A stretch of DNA of 64,000 bases from Verrucomicrobiota bacterium (GCA_018239845.1 JAFEGO010000069.1:1-64000); one strand, 5' to 3'. Numbered from the stretch's first letter, positions 19,725 to 27,274 are shown. Notes: generated by a model from the letters alone, not told the origin. Made by a program: numbers and translations.

Positions 19725-19740
19725 TACCTTTGCTCGGGTA
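19725..19740. promoter_or_regulatory. Operator-like palindrome TACC-N8-GGTA
   Basis: TACCTTTGCTCGGGTA has both arms intact and is centred about 48 bp before the ATG at 19781, upstream of the receiver-like gene. Together with 19549-19564 it gives the divergent intergenic region one site per gene. Confidence 0.6.
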
Positions 19741-19780
19741 ATCGGGACGCTTAGCGACCCGCGCGTTCCCCATCAAAGTG

Positions 19781-20248
19781 ATGCATCATTTGGAACGAAT
19801 GGTCACCCAATCTTCATCGACTCAACCTCAGCCTTTTTCGGGGACATTCGCGTCCAGTGGAGAGGACCGGGCCGGCAGAATCCTGATCTGCGAGGCTGTC
19901 CGCTCGGAACGCGCCCGTATTCGCCGCGCCTTGGTCCGGCTGGGCCTGCCGATCGACTGTTGCGCGACGGCACCATCGATCATGAGCGCGCTGTACGGCC
20001 GTCCGGATGACTATCGGGTGATTATCCTATCCCAGCCCCTGGCCGGACTGGGGCCCTTGGAAACGGCTCGGTTGCTTAAAAACAAATCATCAAGAAGGTT
20101 TATCGTCGTGCTATTGAGGGCACATGCCGAGGAGCCGGAATTTTCTTATATCGAGGCCGGGGCTCGCATTATACTGCGAAGTCCGGTCGATCTCTCCGTC
20201 CTCCGGAATGCCATCACCGCCTATCTTTCCGCCCGCTTTCCGATGTGA
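19781..20248 (+). CDS. Receiver-like protein without phospho-acceptor Asp
   Basis: 155 aa from the ATG at 19781 (GTG at 19778 and ATG at 19799 are alternatives). After a Ser/Thr-rich N-terminus of about 30 residues it reads as a CheY-like fold: GRILICEAVRSERARIRRAL, then VIILSQPLAGLGP, then IVVLLRAHAEE, then GARIILRSPVDL. In a normal receiver the strand-3 residue is Asp; here it is S84. The strand-5 Lys is R133, and the strand-1 acidic pair is reduced to E38. It probably acts as a phosphorylation-independent adaptor or decoy, if functional. A palindrome lies upstream. No output domain is present. Confidence 0.65.
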   Translation: MHHLERMVTQSSSTQPQPFSGTFASSGEDRAGRILICEAVRSERARIRRALVRLGLPIDCCATAPSIMSALYGRPDDYRVIILSQPLAGLGPLETARLLKNKSSRRFIVVLLRAHAEEPEFSYIEAGARIILRSPVDLSVLRNAITAYLSARFPM

Positions 20249-20263
20249 AAGCACCTGATGGTG

Positions 20264-20935
20264 CTAGCCTTTGAACGGCGAGCGCTTGGATCCGGCTTGC
20301 AGCACTTTGGAATCAACGAAGCCCCGGGTAACGGCATAGCTCATGAGCTCTGCGGCGGTATGCAATTCCAGCCGGGACATGATGTTCCGGCGATGGGCTT
20401 GGATGGTCCCGGAACTCAGCCCCAGCAGGGCGGCGGTTTCCTTGTTGCTCAAGCCGGCGCCGATCAATTTCAACACGTCCTGTTCCCGTTCCGAAAGCAG
20501 TATGTTGTAAAAATCCGGGCGCGCCCGCATCCGGGTGCGCATTTGGACGACCGTTTCACTATAAAACCGGCCGCCGGCCGCGACGGTCTCCACGGCGGCG
20601 GTGAGAACTTCGAAGGAATCGCTCTTGTGCACAAACCCCTTGAGTTCAGCCCGAAAGGCCTGGGTGACCAAAAACTCCTCGCTCACATCGGTGACCCAGA
20701 TGAGCGCGAGCGTGGGACGCAGCGTGCTCAGTTGCTTCACCAGGCCGAAGGCGGTTTCCGTTCCGAGCCTGATGTCAATGAGTGCGACATCCGCCTCCAC
20801 CTGGTGGAGTTCGGCCAGGACTGATGCCGCATCCACGAACGTTTTCACGACCGAAAACCCGGGCCGCGTATTCAGCATCGCCGCGAGGCTGTCGCCAATC
20901 AAACGCTGGTCCTCCACAATAATTATACGGATCAT
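20264..20935 (-). CDS. LuxR/NarL-type response regulator
   Basis: 223 aa. The N-terminal receiver (1-120) has the acidic pair E8-D9, acceptor D54 (ALIDIRLG), T82 and K104. A C-terminal LuxR helix-turn-helix lies at about 145-205 (LSEREQDVLKLIGAGLSNKETAALLGLSSGTIQAH, given in parts: LSEREQDVLK then SNKETAALLGLSSG). All residues for phosphorylation-controlled DNA binding are present, unlike its neighbour at 19781. It is the only DNA-binding protein in the island. It is therefore the first candidate to bind the TACC-N8-GGTA palindromes, since dimeric LuxR-type regulators usually recognise sites of this size. It converges with 19781-20248, with a 15-bp gap. Confidence 0.9.
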   Translation of the reverse strand: MIRIIIVEDQRLIGDSLAAMLNTRPGFSVVKTFVDAASVLAELHQVEADVALIDIRLGTETAFGLVKQLSTLRPTLALIWVTDVSEEFLVTQAFRAELKGFVHKSDSFEVLTAAVETVAAGGRFYSETVVQMRTRMRARPDFYNILLSEREQDVLKLIGAGLSNKETAALLGLSSGTIQAHRRNIMSRLELHTAAELMSYAVTRGFVDSKVLQAGSKRSPFKG

Positions 20936-21103
20936 GGTTCGAAATGCGAAGCGGTTGGATTTCTGCGGACGAAAGCGCGGTCAATGCGGCGATGCGAGCA
21001 AGACTTTCTCCGGCCCATTCCATCGCCCGCACGCACGGAAGCGGAGTGTCAACAATGGTACCTGAGGGTCGGGTCACGCCCCGGCCCGGGGCTCGATGTG
21101 CGG

Positions 21104-22675
21104 CTAAATTATGGCTGTCGATTTCCCCGTCGTTTTGCCAGCCGGCGTTCCGGTTGGATTGCCGGTCGCCTTCGGGTAGGCGACAGCCCCGGGATAGAGA
21201 CGTTCGGCGACGGCGGCGACTTCGCGGGCTGCGTCGGTCTTGCCATACCGATCAAGCGCCTGCACCACGAACTGGTAACCGGCCGCTTGAAGCAACCCAC
21301 GCTGGCGGTCGATGGCTCGCGCCAGCCGGTTGGCCCGCGTGTCGCTCTGTTCGCCGCAGGACATGACCAGCTCGACGAGCAAGTCTGCGCCGGGATCGCG
21401 GTTGGCCGCATCGGCATTGCTCTGGCGGTAGTGCTCCACGCAGGTCGTGGCCTGCGTGAGCAGGTTGTGACGGAAGAAAAACTCGGCCATTTGGGCCCAC
21501 AGCGGCGCCGGATCAAGGCCTGCCGCCTGCGTGTCGTCGATCGTTTGCGCGACCAGCTTCCACTCCCCGGCGCCCAGGGCCACCGCACCCCAGGATTTTA
21601 GCGCCGTCGGATTTTTGCCGAAATGGGCCAGGAATTCCCGCTGCAGGGATTTCATCCTGTCCGTCCGTCCGAGCTGCAGGTTGCCCCTCAGCTCCAGCAG
21701 GTAAGCTGCCGGATTTTCCGGATCCGCTTTCTTGGCCTCCGCGATGAGCTCGTCCATTTTGGCGGGGCGCTGTGTTTCGCGAGCGAGTTCGATGCCCAGC
21801 AGGAGGTGATCCGGGGTGGTGCGCCACTTGTCCGGCGCTGTTTCCCAGGTCGTCCACGCCGCGTCGGTCTGGCCCGTGCGCGTGGATACGGCAATGCTCA
21901 GCTCCCCGGCCTCCGTCTCCGACTTCGGCTTTTCTGAGCTCAACCGCTTGCCGGCCGCATCGAAATCCTGCGCTTCGATCAAGAGTGATATGGGCAGTGT
22001 TGTGCCGAGATAGTACCTGCCCGCTTCGTCCAGCCGGCTGCTGTGCTGAAGAAGCGTGCGCGCCCGGGTCATTCGCTGTTCCCAGCCCGTCTTTTGGGCC
22101 AGGCGGGAAAAAATGGCGCTTAGCAACGGCCGTCCCACCGGGGGATAATTCAGGCCCTGCTCCAAAAGGGCCAGCGCTTGTTCGGGACGTTCGATCTCGT
22201 AGAGATCAGCGAGAGCCAGCCTGGCTTCCGTAAGGGAGGGCTCTTTCGCCAGGCCTGATTGCAAGTAGTACACCGCATCTTCCGGGTGCTTCTCGTGCAG
22301 CTCGGCGAGGCCATGGGCGATCATGGACTGTCCTTGGACCGCGCGGAAGTCCCGCCAGGCAACAGGTGCCAGGACAACGTGGGTAAAGGTGATTTTATTA
22401 TAAGGTTGCTGCTTGAAATATTGGGCCACGGCGACGGCGGTGCCCAGGTAACCTACGATCGTGAGCGCAGCAAGGGCGACACCGAGGCGCTTCCAATAGA
22501 TATCGATCCACCACTTTGTTTCGCACGCGACGCTCTTCTCGATACCCACGCTGCCCAAAAGCCAAAGGCGGGCGTCGGTCGGTGGCCGGTCCCGTTTCCA
22601 CTGCTTGAAGGATTTGATTCGAATTTTCATTTTTAGGGCGGTTGAGGCTAGTTTTCCACTTTTCGCACGGGTCAT
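21104..22675 (-). CDS. TPR-containing membrane-anchored protein
   Basis: 523 aa from the ATG at 22675 (MTRAKSGKLAS). The frame is open back to 22738, but the operator-like palindrome at 22716-22731 would then fall inside the gene, so the later start is preferred; ATG 22630 is also possible. After a basic cytoplasmic segment there is one membrane helix (LGVALAALTIVGYLGTAVAV). Helical repeats of TPR type follow, for example HEKHPEDAVYYLQSGLAKEP and EARLALADLYEIERPEQALA. The repeats should face the periplasm. The C-terminus is a low-complexity Lys/Thr/Gly tail. TPR proteins often scaffold export or assembly complexes; a link to surface display of the PEP-CTERM proteins is inference from position only. 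Confidence 0.7.
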   Translation of the reverse strand: MTRAKSGKLASTALKMKIRIKSFKQWKRDRPPTDARLWLLGSVGIEKSVACETKWWIDIYWKRLGVALAALTIVGYLGTAVAVAQYFKQQPYNKITFTHVVLAPVAWRDFRAVQGQSMIAHGLAELHEKHPEDAVYYLQSGLAKEPSLTEARLALADLYEIERPEQALALLEQGLNYPPVGRPLLSAIFSRLAQKTGWEQRMTRARTLLQHSSRLDEAGRYYLGTTLPISLLIEAQDFDAAGKRLSSEKPKSETEAGELSIAVSTRTGQTDAAWTTWETAPDKWRTTPDHLLLGIELARETQRPAKMDELIAEAKKADPENPAAYLLELRGNLQLGRTDRMKSLQREFLAHFGKNPTALKSWGAVALGAGEWKLVAQTIDDTQAAGLDPAPLWAQMAEFFFRHNLLTQATTCVEHYRQSNADAANRDPGADLLVELVMSCGEQSDTRANRLARAIDRQRGLLQAAGYQFVVQALDRYGKTDAAREVAAVAERLYPGAVAYPKATGNPTGTPAGKTTGKSTAII

Positions 22676-22715
22676 TTCAGTGAGTGACTCCCGGATGCGA
22701 TTCAACCGGCGCGTA

Positions 22716-22731
22716 TACCTTTTATAGGGTA
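22716..22731. promoter_or_regulatory. Operator-like palindrome TACC-N8-GGTA
   Basis: TACCTTTTATAGGGTA matches the perfect copy at 19549 in 14 of 16 positions with both arms intact. It is centred about 48 bp before the chosen start of the TPR gene on the minus strand. Confidence 0.6.
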
Positions 22732-22968
22732 TTTCCATTGTAGTTCACCGGCTCGCCTGGATGACTCCCTCCGCTTGTTTGGCAAAGGCAAATGCGATAG
22801 AATGGACTGCTCATTAATCATTTATAATAAATGAATTAACTTAAAAATGGATGATGATCAGGCCGTCCGTTGCCCACCGCTGGTTCCAGCAGGTTGCCAT
22901 TACATGGCGCGACCGTTGGCTGCGGTTTGGGTCTGCCGGTTACTGATCTGCACCACCGTGCGATTTGC

Positions 22969-22984
22969 TACCTTAGGAATGGTA
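22969..22984. promoter_or_regulatory. Operator-like palindrome TACC-N8-GGTA
   Basis: TACCTTAGGAATGGTA has both arms intact and is centred about 53 bp before the ATG at 23030. The rest of the divergent region 22739-22968 is A/T-rich, with an imperfect inverted repeat around 22811-22838, and carries no gene. Confidence 0.6.
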
Positions 22985-23003
22985 TACGGCAGGCTCCATT
23001 TTT

Positions 23004-23029
23004 GACCCCAAGCTGTGCTTGTTGGGGTC
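23004..23029 (+). promoter_or_regulatory. Hairpin abutting a start codon
   Basis: GACCCCAA (23004-23011) and TTGGGGTC (23022-23029) form an 8-bp perfect stem with a 10-nt loop that ends directly before the ATG at 23030. The only purine-rich ribosome-binding candidate (GGGG) is inside the stem, so the hairpin could limit translation. Confidence 0.5.
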
Positions 23030-23806
23030 ATGAACTCCACCTGCCTTTCACCTTCGACCCTGGTCCCGCGCAGCCCTGAGCGTAATCTCTATGATTTGCT
23101 CGACGGACGTTTTTTCCGCGAAATGCGTTCGTTTCTCACTCCGATCATCGGCTACGCGAGCCTGCTGCAGGCCGAGCCTCAATACGCGGTGAATGATGGT
23201 GAAATGCATCAGATCGCGGATACGCTCGCCGCTTCGGGCGGCCGGCTCCTCAGCCTGATTCAGAGTATCGAACAATGGGATGCGCTTGAGAAGATAGCGG
23301 AAGGAACCTCGCCGGCGCCGGCCGTGGCCATCACACTCTGCGGCTCCGCGGTCTTGCAGGCTCAGCTGAAATCAATCGCCCGTCGATTTGACCGCGGTGA
23401 CGATTTGCACCTGCGCGTGGGCCCGGTTTGCTGCCGCAGCATCGGCGACCGTTGGCTCGGCATCGTGACCGAGCATCTCGTGGTCAATGCGTTCAAATTC
23501 ACCCGCCCGGGGACCAAAATCTACGTGGCGAACAGTCAGGATCATGACCGCTATGTGTTTTCCGTCACTGATGAAGGTCCGGGCATGACGGCTGAGCAAA
23601 TTTCCCAGATCGCCGCTTTCCGCCAATTCGACCGCAGCAAATACGAGCAGCAGGGCTTGGGCCTGGGACTCCGCATGGCACAGGTGTTTGCCCACTGCTC
23701 CGGTGGCACGCTGGTTGTCAGTCCCGCGGAATATGGGAGCGGGACGCACGTCACCCTTACACTGCCCGGCGTCCCCGCCGCCGATCTTCTGACGGTAGAT
23801 CGATAG
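23030..23806 (+). CDS. Histidine-kinase-like protein lacking the acceptor His
   Basis: 258 aa from ATG 23030 (the frame also has a GTG at 23015). It resembles a kinase core: a dimerisation helix (REMRSFLTPIIGYASLLQAE) followed by an ATPase domain with the N box N153 (EHLVVNAFKFT), the DEGPGM box at 181-186 and GLGLGL at 209-214. In the H box the motif HELRTPL is replaced by R30-EMRSFL, so the usual phospho-acceptor is missing, although ATP-binding residues are intact. No sensor domain or membrane helix is seen. It may act as a phosphatase, an ATP-dependent switch or a dimerisation partner for the hybrid kinase. A palindrome and a start-codon hairpin precede it. Confidence 0.75.
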   Translation: MNSTCLSPSTLVPRSPERNLYDLLDGRFFREMRSFLTPIIGYASLLQAEPQYAVNDGEMHQIADTLAASGGRLLSLIQSIEQWDALEKIAEGTSPAPAVAITLCGSAVLQAQLKSIARRFDRGDDLHLRVGPVCCRSIGDRWLGIVTEHLVVNAFKFTRPGTKIYVANSQDHDRYVFSVTDEGPGMTAEQISQIAAFRQFDRSKYEQQGLGLGLRMAQVFAHCSGGTLVVSPAEYGSGTHVTLTLPGVPAADLLTVDR

Positions 23807-24039
23807 AAATGAAGCTGCACGAGCATTGGGCAAACCGGTGCATCGCACCTTGGCGGTGTGGCCGGACTCGTTGAGTGATGCGTTCGCTAACGACGCGACC
23901 AGGCAAACATAGTGTGCGGCGTTCATTCGCCGCAACCGCCTCACCGGACTTCCCGGTCAAATCCCGGAAGTGGTCATGGCCATTCGGGAATATCTGACTC
24001 CCATGCTACGCGCTGAATCTAGCACGAGGCACAGCAGCA

Positions 24040-24290
24040 CTAAATCAGATCCGGAAATTTGCGGATCGCTTTTCGTTCAGTCTCATCATCGACGCGGGCG
24101 TGGTTGCGATTGACGAATTCGGATTCGTGCCGATGATGTCGCCAACCACCGATTCTGGCATCGCAGCTTTCTTCAGCCACGATGCGGTGTTATGCCGCAG
24201 ATTATGGAAAGGCGGCTCGCTGACAGTGGACTTCACCGCATGCCCGCGCCCGTTGTTTTGTATTTGGGCCGGGCATCGATGAGATTGGCC
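24040..24290 (-). pseudogene. Tyrosine-recombinase (integrase) C-terminal remnant
   Basis: Read on the minus strand, the peptide STVSEPPFHNLRHNTASWL matches the conserved PFHDLRHT-type box of phage integrases, followed by KKAAMPESVVGDIIG. The frame then shifts: a second frame gives NRNHARVDDETERKAIRKF and a stop at 24040-24042, which resembles the SRNYTHIDDETKRKA-type C-terminus. The expected catalytic Tyr is His in this reading. The catalytic core upstream is not recognisable. Position beside the right attachment repeat makes it the relic of the island's own integrase. The surroundings 23807-24039 hold no gene that I can see. Confidence 0.75.
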
Positions 24291-24352
24291 TTCACGAGAA
24301 CACGCAACTGGGATCTGCGCGATTTTCTCAAAACGATCAGAGCGTTGCGCTT

Positions 24353-24616
24353 TTATGGGTGAATCGACCTGATGGAAGATTGTGACCGCACCAGCGCTAT
24401 CACGCCTTTACGGAGACCGGATCCGAGACTCAGCCAGCCCCGTAAAATCTCGTCAATGGCTTCGCTCCAATCGCCTAAATCTTGATGCGAAATCACGCTA
24501 TTTGGGCCGGATGACGCCCCCGCTGACTTCTGGGCTTTTGCAGTTTCGTAAAGATGATCGAGATAAGCATCTTGCAGAATTCGATGCAGCAGTTCGAGTC
24601 TCTTCGCCCGCTCCAT
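24353..24616 (-). other. Open frame starting inside the duplicated tRNA end
   Basis: An 87-codon open frame begins MERAKRLEL, where these residues are simply the reverse-strand reading of the tRNA-Gly 3' end. It continues through a Lys/Glu-containing helical stretch (HRILQDAYLDHLYETAKAQK) to a stop at 24353. Genes of tRNA-targeting elements sometimes start in the att site, so a small island gene is possible, but no family is recognised and it may be non-coding. Confidence 0.25.
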
Positions 24617-24618
24617 TT
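24591..24618 (+). repeat. Right attachment repeat (partial tRNA-Gly copy)
   Basis: A 28-bp exact direct copy of 7019-7046, containing the T-arm 3' half, acceptor 3' strand and CCA of tRNA-Gly but no other part of the tRNA. It marks the right end of the island. Confidence 0.85.
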
Positions 24619-24619
24619 T

Positions 24620-24647
24620 AGAACCCTCCGGTAATACGGGGGGTTCT
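24620..24647 (+). terminator. Hairpin after the right attachment repeat
   Basis: AGAACCC (24620-24626) pairs with GGGTTCT (24641-24647), extended inward by TCC/GGG across an 8-nt loop. It sits where the native tRNA-Gly terminator would lie before integration, but no T-run follows. Confidence 0.4.
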
Positions 24648-24651
24648 GCAT

Positions 24652-24927
24652 TTACGGAGCTGACGGCGAGGAGTGGCACGGGAGTCCTTGGAGGAGGTAT
24701 TGTAGACTTATTGCACCGGGAATAGTGCAATGAGTGCCTACCTCCTCCAAGGACTCCCTCCAGTCAAGGAGGGAGTCGGCGGGGTCAGGAGCGCCGGAGG
24801 GCCGAGAGGACCTTGGGTGTTCCATCGCGCCAGCGAGGACGTGCTTCAGGACGAGCCAGAAGACACCCGCGGCTCCCGCGAGGAAACCGAGGGTGAAGAA
24901 GCCGGCGTAGCTTGCGAGGTAGCGCAT
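24652..24927 (-). CDS. Small single-pass membrane protein, possibly phage-derived
   Basis: 91 aa starting MRYLASYAGFFTLGFLAGAA, with one clear membrane helix at about residues 8-30 and a short polar tail rich in Pro and Ser. Its ATG overlaps the stop of the phosphoesterase relic upstream (TAATG), the tight spacing typical of phage genes. The last third of the frame runs through the hairpin cluster at 24681-24776, so the C-terminus may be an artefact of insertion. Function unknown. Confidence 0.4.
   Translation of the reverse strand: MRYLASYAGFFTLGFLAGAAGVFWLVLKHVLAGAMEHPRSSRPSGAPDPADSLLDWRESLEEVGTHCTIPGAISLQYLLQGLPCHSSPSAP
24681..24776. repeat. Nested and mutually exclusive hairpins
   Basis: Arms 24681-24699 and 24739-24757 are a perfect 19-bp inverted repeat (left arm GGAGTCCTTGGAGGAGGTA). 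Inside the loop a second perfect stem, TTGCAC (24711-24716) with GTGCAA (24725-24730), can form. Overlapping the right arm, ACTCCCTCC (24753-24761) pairs perfectly with GGAGGGAGT (24768-24776). The long stem and the right-hand stem share 24753-24757 and cannot both form. This resembles attenuator logic, or the structured end of a mobile repeat. Confidence 0.8.
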
Positions 24928-25130
24928 TAGGTTGCTTGCGGTGTTAGCCTTACGGAACGGAAGTGCAGAGTGGTTGCCCCACAGCACACCGTCATCTTGG
25001 GGAAGGCCGCATACCAGCGGCGCAGGTTCTTCACCGCCTGCTCCATCTCCGTGAAGAGGGCCTCACCTTTGGCGTCCTTCTCGTGGTAGGAGTGCGCGTG
25101 GTTGTCCACCTTGTCGCCGATATGGCGCGG
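24927..25130 (-). pseudogene. Phage-type metallophosphoesterase relic
   Basis: The minus strand reads GDKVDNHAHSYHEKDAKGEA and later KNLRRWYAAFPKMTV. After a frame change near 24984 it reads WGNHSALPFRKANTAS. From memory of the family, this order (GDxxDNHAxSYHEKD, WYxxFPKAxV, GNHD) is that of small phage calcineurin-like phosphoesterases. The metal-ligand motif GNHD is GNHS here, and everything after it is missing. It is frameshifted and truncated and joins an aldehyde dehydrogenase relic at about 25130. Confidence 0.5.
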
Positions 25131-25134
25131 TTTG

Positions 25135-25282
25135 TTGCTGTGGCGCCGAGCCGGGGGATCCTGCCCACCTCGCGGTGGGCCGAGGGGTTGATGACCGGCA
25201 GGGTGCGCCCGTCGTCGGCGGAGACCCACTCGCCGCCGACGCTCGCCTTTTCAATTAGAAGGCGGGGAGCGCCGAGGAGCAT
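25135..25282 (-). pseudogene. Aldehyde dehydrogenase N-terminal relic
   Basis: About 50 codons read IEKASVGGEWVSADDGRT then PVINPSAHREVGRIP and GATATNRAI. This is the conserved N-terminal pattern of NAD(P)-dependent aldehyde dehydrogenases (GGEW, SGRT, NPATGExIG, GAxDTxxAI). No cofactor or catalytic region follows; the frame runs into the phosphoesterase relic. It probably belonged to the adjacent sugar-catabolic region before truncation. Confidence 0.6.
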
Positions 25283-25297
25283 GGTGAGGGATCGGTT

Positions 25298-25979
25298 TTA
25301 AATGCAGCGACCGCCATCGACTTCCATGCAGACGCCGGTGACGAAATTCGAGGCCGGATCGGCGAGGAAGACCGCGGCGTTGCCCACATCGCTCGGTTGG
25401 CAGAGACGGCCGAGTGGGATGGAGCCGAGAAACCGGGCGCGATTTTCCTTGGTGTCAGCCGCCCCCCATGAGGGTGGTGAGCAAGGGCGTGTCGGCGATC
25501 GCGGGGTTGATCGCATTGGCGCGGATATTGTCAGGCGCGAGCTCGACGGCCATCGACTTGGTGATCTGGGTGATCGTTTGCCGGCGAAAGACGGGCACGC
25601 ATTCTTTGGCCGAGTGGTAAATACTCTTCACGTTTACCGCGTAGAGCCGGTCGAAGAATTCCTCGGTGACATCGAGCATCGGCTGGTTGGGATGGCTTAT
25701 GCCCGCGTTGTTGATCAACACATCGATCCGCCCGTGATGTTCGAACGCGGCCTTGACGAGATCGCGCATGTCGGCGGTCTTCGCGACATCCACCCGCACC
25801 GGGAGTGCGTCGTGGCCATCCGCCGCCAGGGCCGAGGCCACGCGTTGCGCGGCCTCGAGATTCAGATCGGCGACGATGCCGCGTGCGCCCTCGCGGGTGA
25901 AGGCGTGCGTGGGCCATGCTTTCGCCACAACCGGAACCGCCGCCGGCGGCGAGATTTTGCAGGCGGCCGGGGCATTCAT
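25298..25979 (-). pseudogene. SDR-family oxidoreductase, internally deleted and frameshifted
   Basis: The minus strand encodes a short-chain dehydrogenase in two frames. The first reads AFTREGARGIVADLN, VDVAKTADMRDLVKAAF, DVLINNAGISHPN and KSMAVELAPDNIRANAIN. The second, after a frame change near 25455-25465, reads ENRARFLGSIPLGRLC, PSDVGNAAVFLADP and GVCMEVDGGRCI before the stop. The N-terminal TGxxxGIG cofactor motif is scrambled (PPAAVPVVAKAWPTHAF). The stretch between PVFRRQ and TKSMAVEL, where the catalytic Ser and YxxxK belong, is missing. With both cofactor and active sites lost, this is a dead gene. The sequence type resembles glucose-1-dehydrogenase-like SDRs. Confidence 0.82.
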
Positions 25980-25993
25980 GAGAGGAATGGGGA

Positions 25994-27208
25994 TTACTCG
26001 ACGTTGATCGTGAGTTTGCCGGTGCGATATTGCTCCTCCCAGACCTTGAGGCAGTCCGCCGTGTATTGCTCGAGGGAGCGGCTTTCGCCCACGTGGTTCA
26101 GCAGCACGGGCAGCCAGCGGTTGCCGAAGCGCACGTGCTGCGTCTCGTCCGCGATGTCGTAGCGCACGAATTGCTCGCTCAGCCTGTCGCCGGTTTTCTG
26201 ATGCGCCTCGACGCGGCGGTGACGGTAGGGGAAGGCATGCACCTCGTTGCCCATCGTCAGCATGCAGTATTGCATGACCGGCGGGAACTGGCAGCGCCAC
26301 TTCAGGATGTGCAGGTACTGCGGGGACTGGAACGGATCGGCCCCGTGCCGCCGCATCCACTCGTAGCCCATGAGCGCGTGGCGGATCTCGTCGTAGAGGT
26401 GGCGGGCGGCGTCGAACTGAAACTCCCAGGGCATGCCCTTGATGTGATACATGACCAGCGCGACCGTCTCCGCCGCCAGCACCTCGGTCGAGTAGCGCTC
26501 AAATTCCTCGGTCGTGTGTGCGTCATGGTCCGCCTCGTCCGGCATGGCTTCGAGGTCAGCGCCGAGGCTCGTGAAACGTTCATCACGGCGTGCCTCGCGC
26601 GGGGCTTGGAATTCGACGCGTACGGCTGAAGGCGCCGGCGCCGGTCCAGGCGGGGCCGAGCCGTCCACGCCACCGGTGGCGGCGAGAAGCTCGCGCACGT
26701 AGCTCTCCCATGCGCGGGCGGCGGGCGTAATACGCCCGGCCGCGGTAGCCTCGGAAAAAATGGGCCGGAGGCGGTCCTGCTCGGCGCAAAGATCAAACAG
26801 GATGTGCTGGATGGCGCGGACGCTCGGCAGATCGCTGTTCGGAAAAGTGGTGGACTCGTGGCTTTTCAAAGCGGCGATAAGGCTCGGCGCGACCACGCGG
26901 TAGTACCCCAAGGCGAGCGCATATTCGTCCGGGGCATGGATGAGTTCCTCCATCAGGTGGACGAGCGCTTCGTCGGCGGGCGGCTGGAAAGCGGGCGACT
27001 GGATCTCGCGCAGGCGGAGGTACAGGGCGTTCACATGCAAGGAGTTTTCCCAGATGGTGCGGCCCATTTCGCATTTCAGCTCGAAGCGCGCGACGCGCGG
27101 CAGCCAGCCGGCGAAGAGGCGCATGGACTCGTGCAGGACGTAACGATAGCGGTTGAGCAGGCGGCGGTTGGCGTCGATGTCGATCGGGTCGGGCAAGGTG
27201 GATTTCAT
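25994..27208 (-). CDS. Ferritin-like di-iron carboxylate protein of unknown function
   Basis: 404 aa, entirely helical in appearance with no signal peptide. Two ExxH-type metal motifs typical of ferritin-like four-helix bundles are visible: EIRHALMGYEW in the middle and DETQHVRFGNRW near the C-terminus. Further helix acids occur in AAETVALVMYHIKG. A Pro/Ala-rich linker (about 180-205) separates an N-terminal helical domain from the metal-binding domain. Known ferritin-like proteins with such motifs store iron, detoxify peroxide or hydroxylate substrates; which applies cannot be read here. It is divergent from an AraC-type regulator across a 114-bp gap containing a palindrome. The start at 27208 gives MKSTLPDPID. 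Confidence 0.7.
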   Translation of the reverse strand: MKSTLPDPIDIDANRRLLNRYRYVLHESMRLFAGWLPRVARFELKCEMGRTIWENSLHVNALYLRLREIQSPAFQPPADEALVHLMEELIHAPDEYALALGYYRVVAPSLIAALKSHESTTFPNSDLPSVRAIQHILFDLCAEQDRLRPIFSEATAAGRITPAARAWESYVRELLAATGGVDGSAPPGPAPAPSAVRVEFQAPREARRDERFTSLGADLEAMPDEADHDAHTTEEFERYSTEVLAAETVALVMYHIKGMPWEFQFDAARHLYDEIRHALMGYEWMRRHGADPFQSPQYLHILKWRCQFPPVMQYCMLTMGNEVHAFPYRHRRVEAHQKTGDRLSEQFVRYDIADETQHVRFGNRWLPVLLNHVGESRSLEQYTADCLKVWEEQYRTGKLTINVE

Positions 27209-27274
27209 GGCGAGTGAGGAAATTAAATTAACGCTTCTGGATGAGAGTCTGCCGCATATTCATAGGTAAGCAGA

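Larger units (their letters stand above)
7047..24618. mobile_element. Integrated genomic island at tRNA-Gly, integrase decayed
   Basis: About 17.6 kb bounded by 28-bp direct repeats of the tRNA-Gly 3' end. A tyrosine-recombinase C-terminal remnant lies about 300-550 bp inside the right end (24040-24290). Cargo comprises two PEP-CTERM repeat proteins, five signalling proteins and a TPR membrane protein. Several are preceded by a shared palindrome (TACC-N8-GGTA) that I did not find within island coding sequence. No conjugation, replication or capsid genes are visible, and the integrase is frameshifted, so the element is probably fixed or needs a helper. The boundary is inferred from the repeats; the empty site in a relative would prove it. 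Confidence 0.75.
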
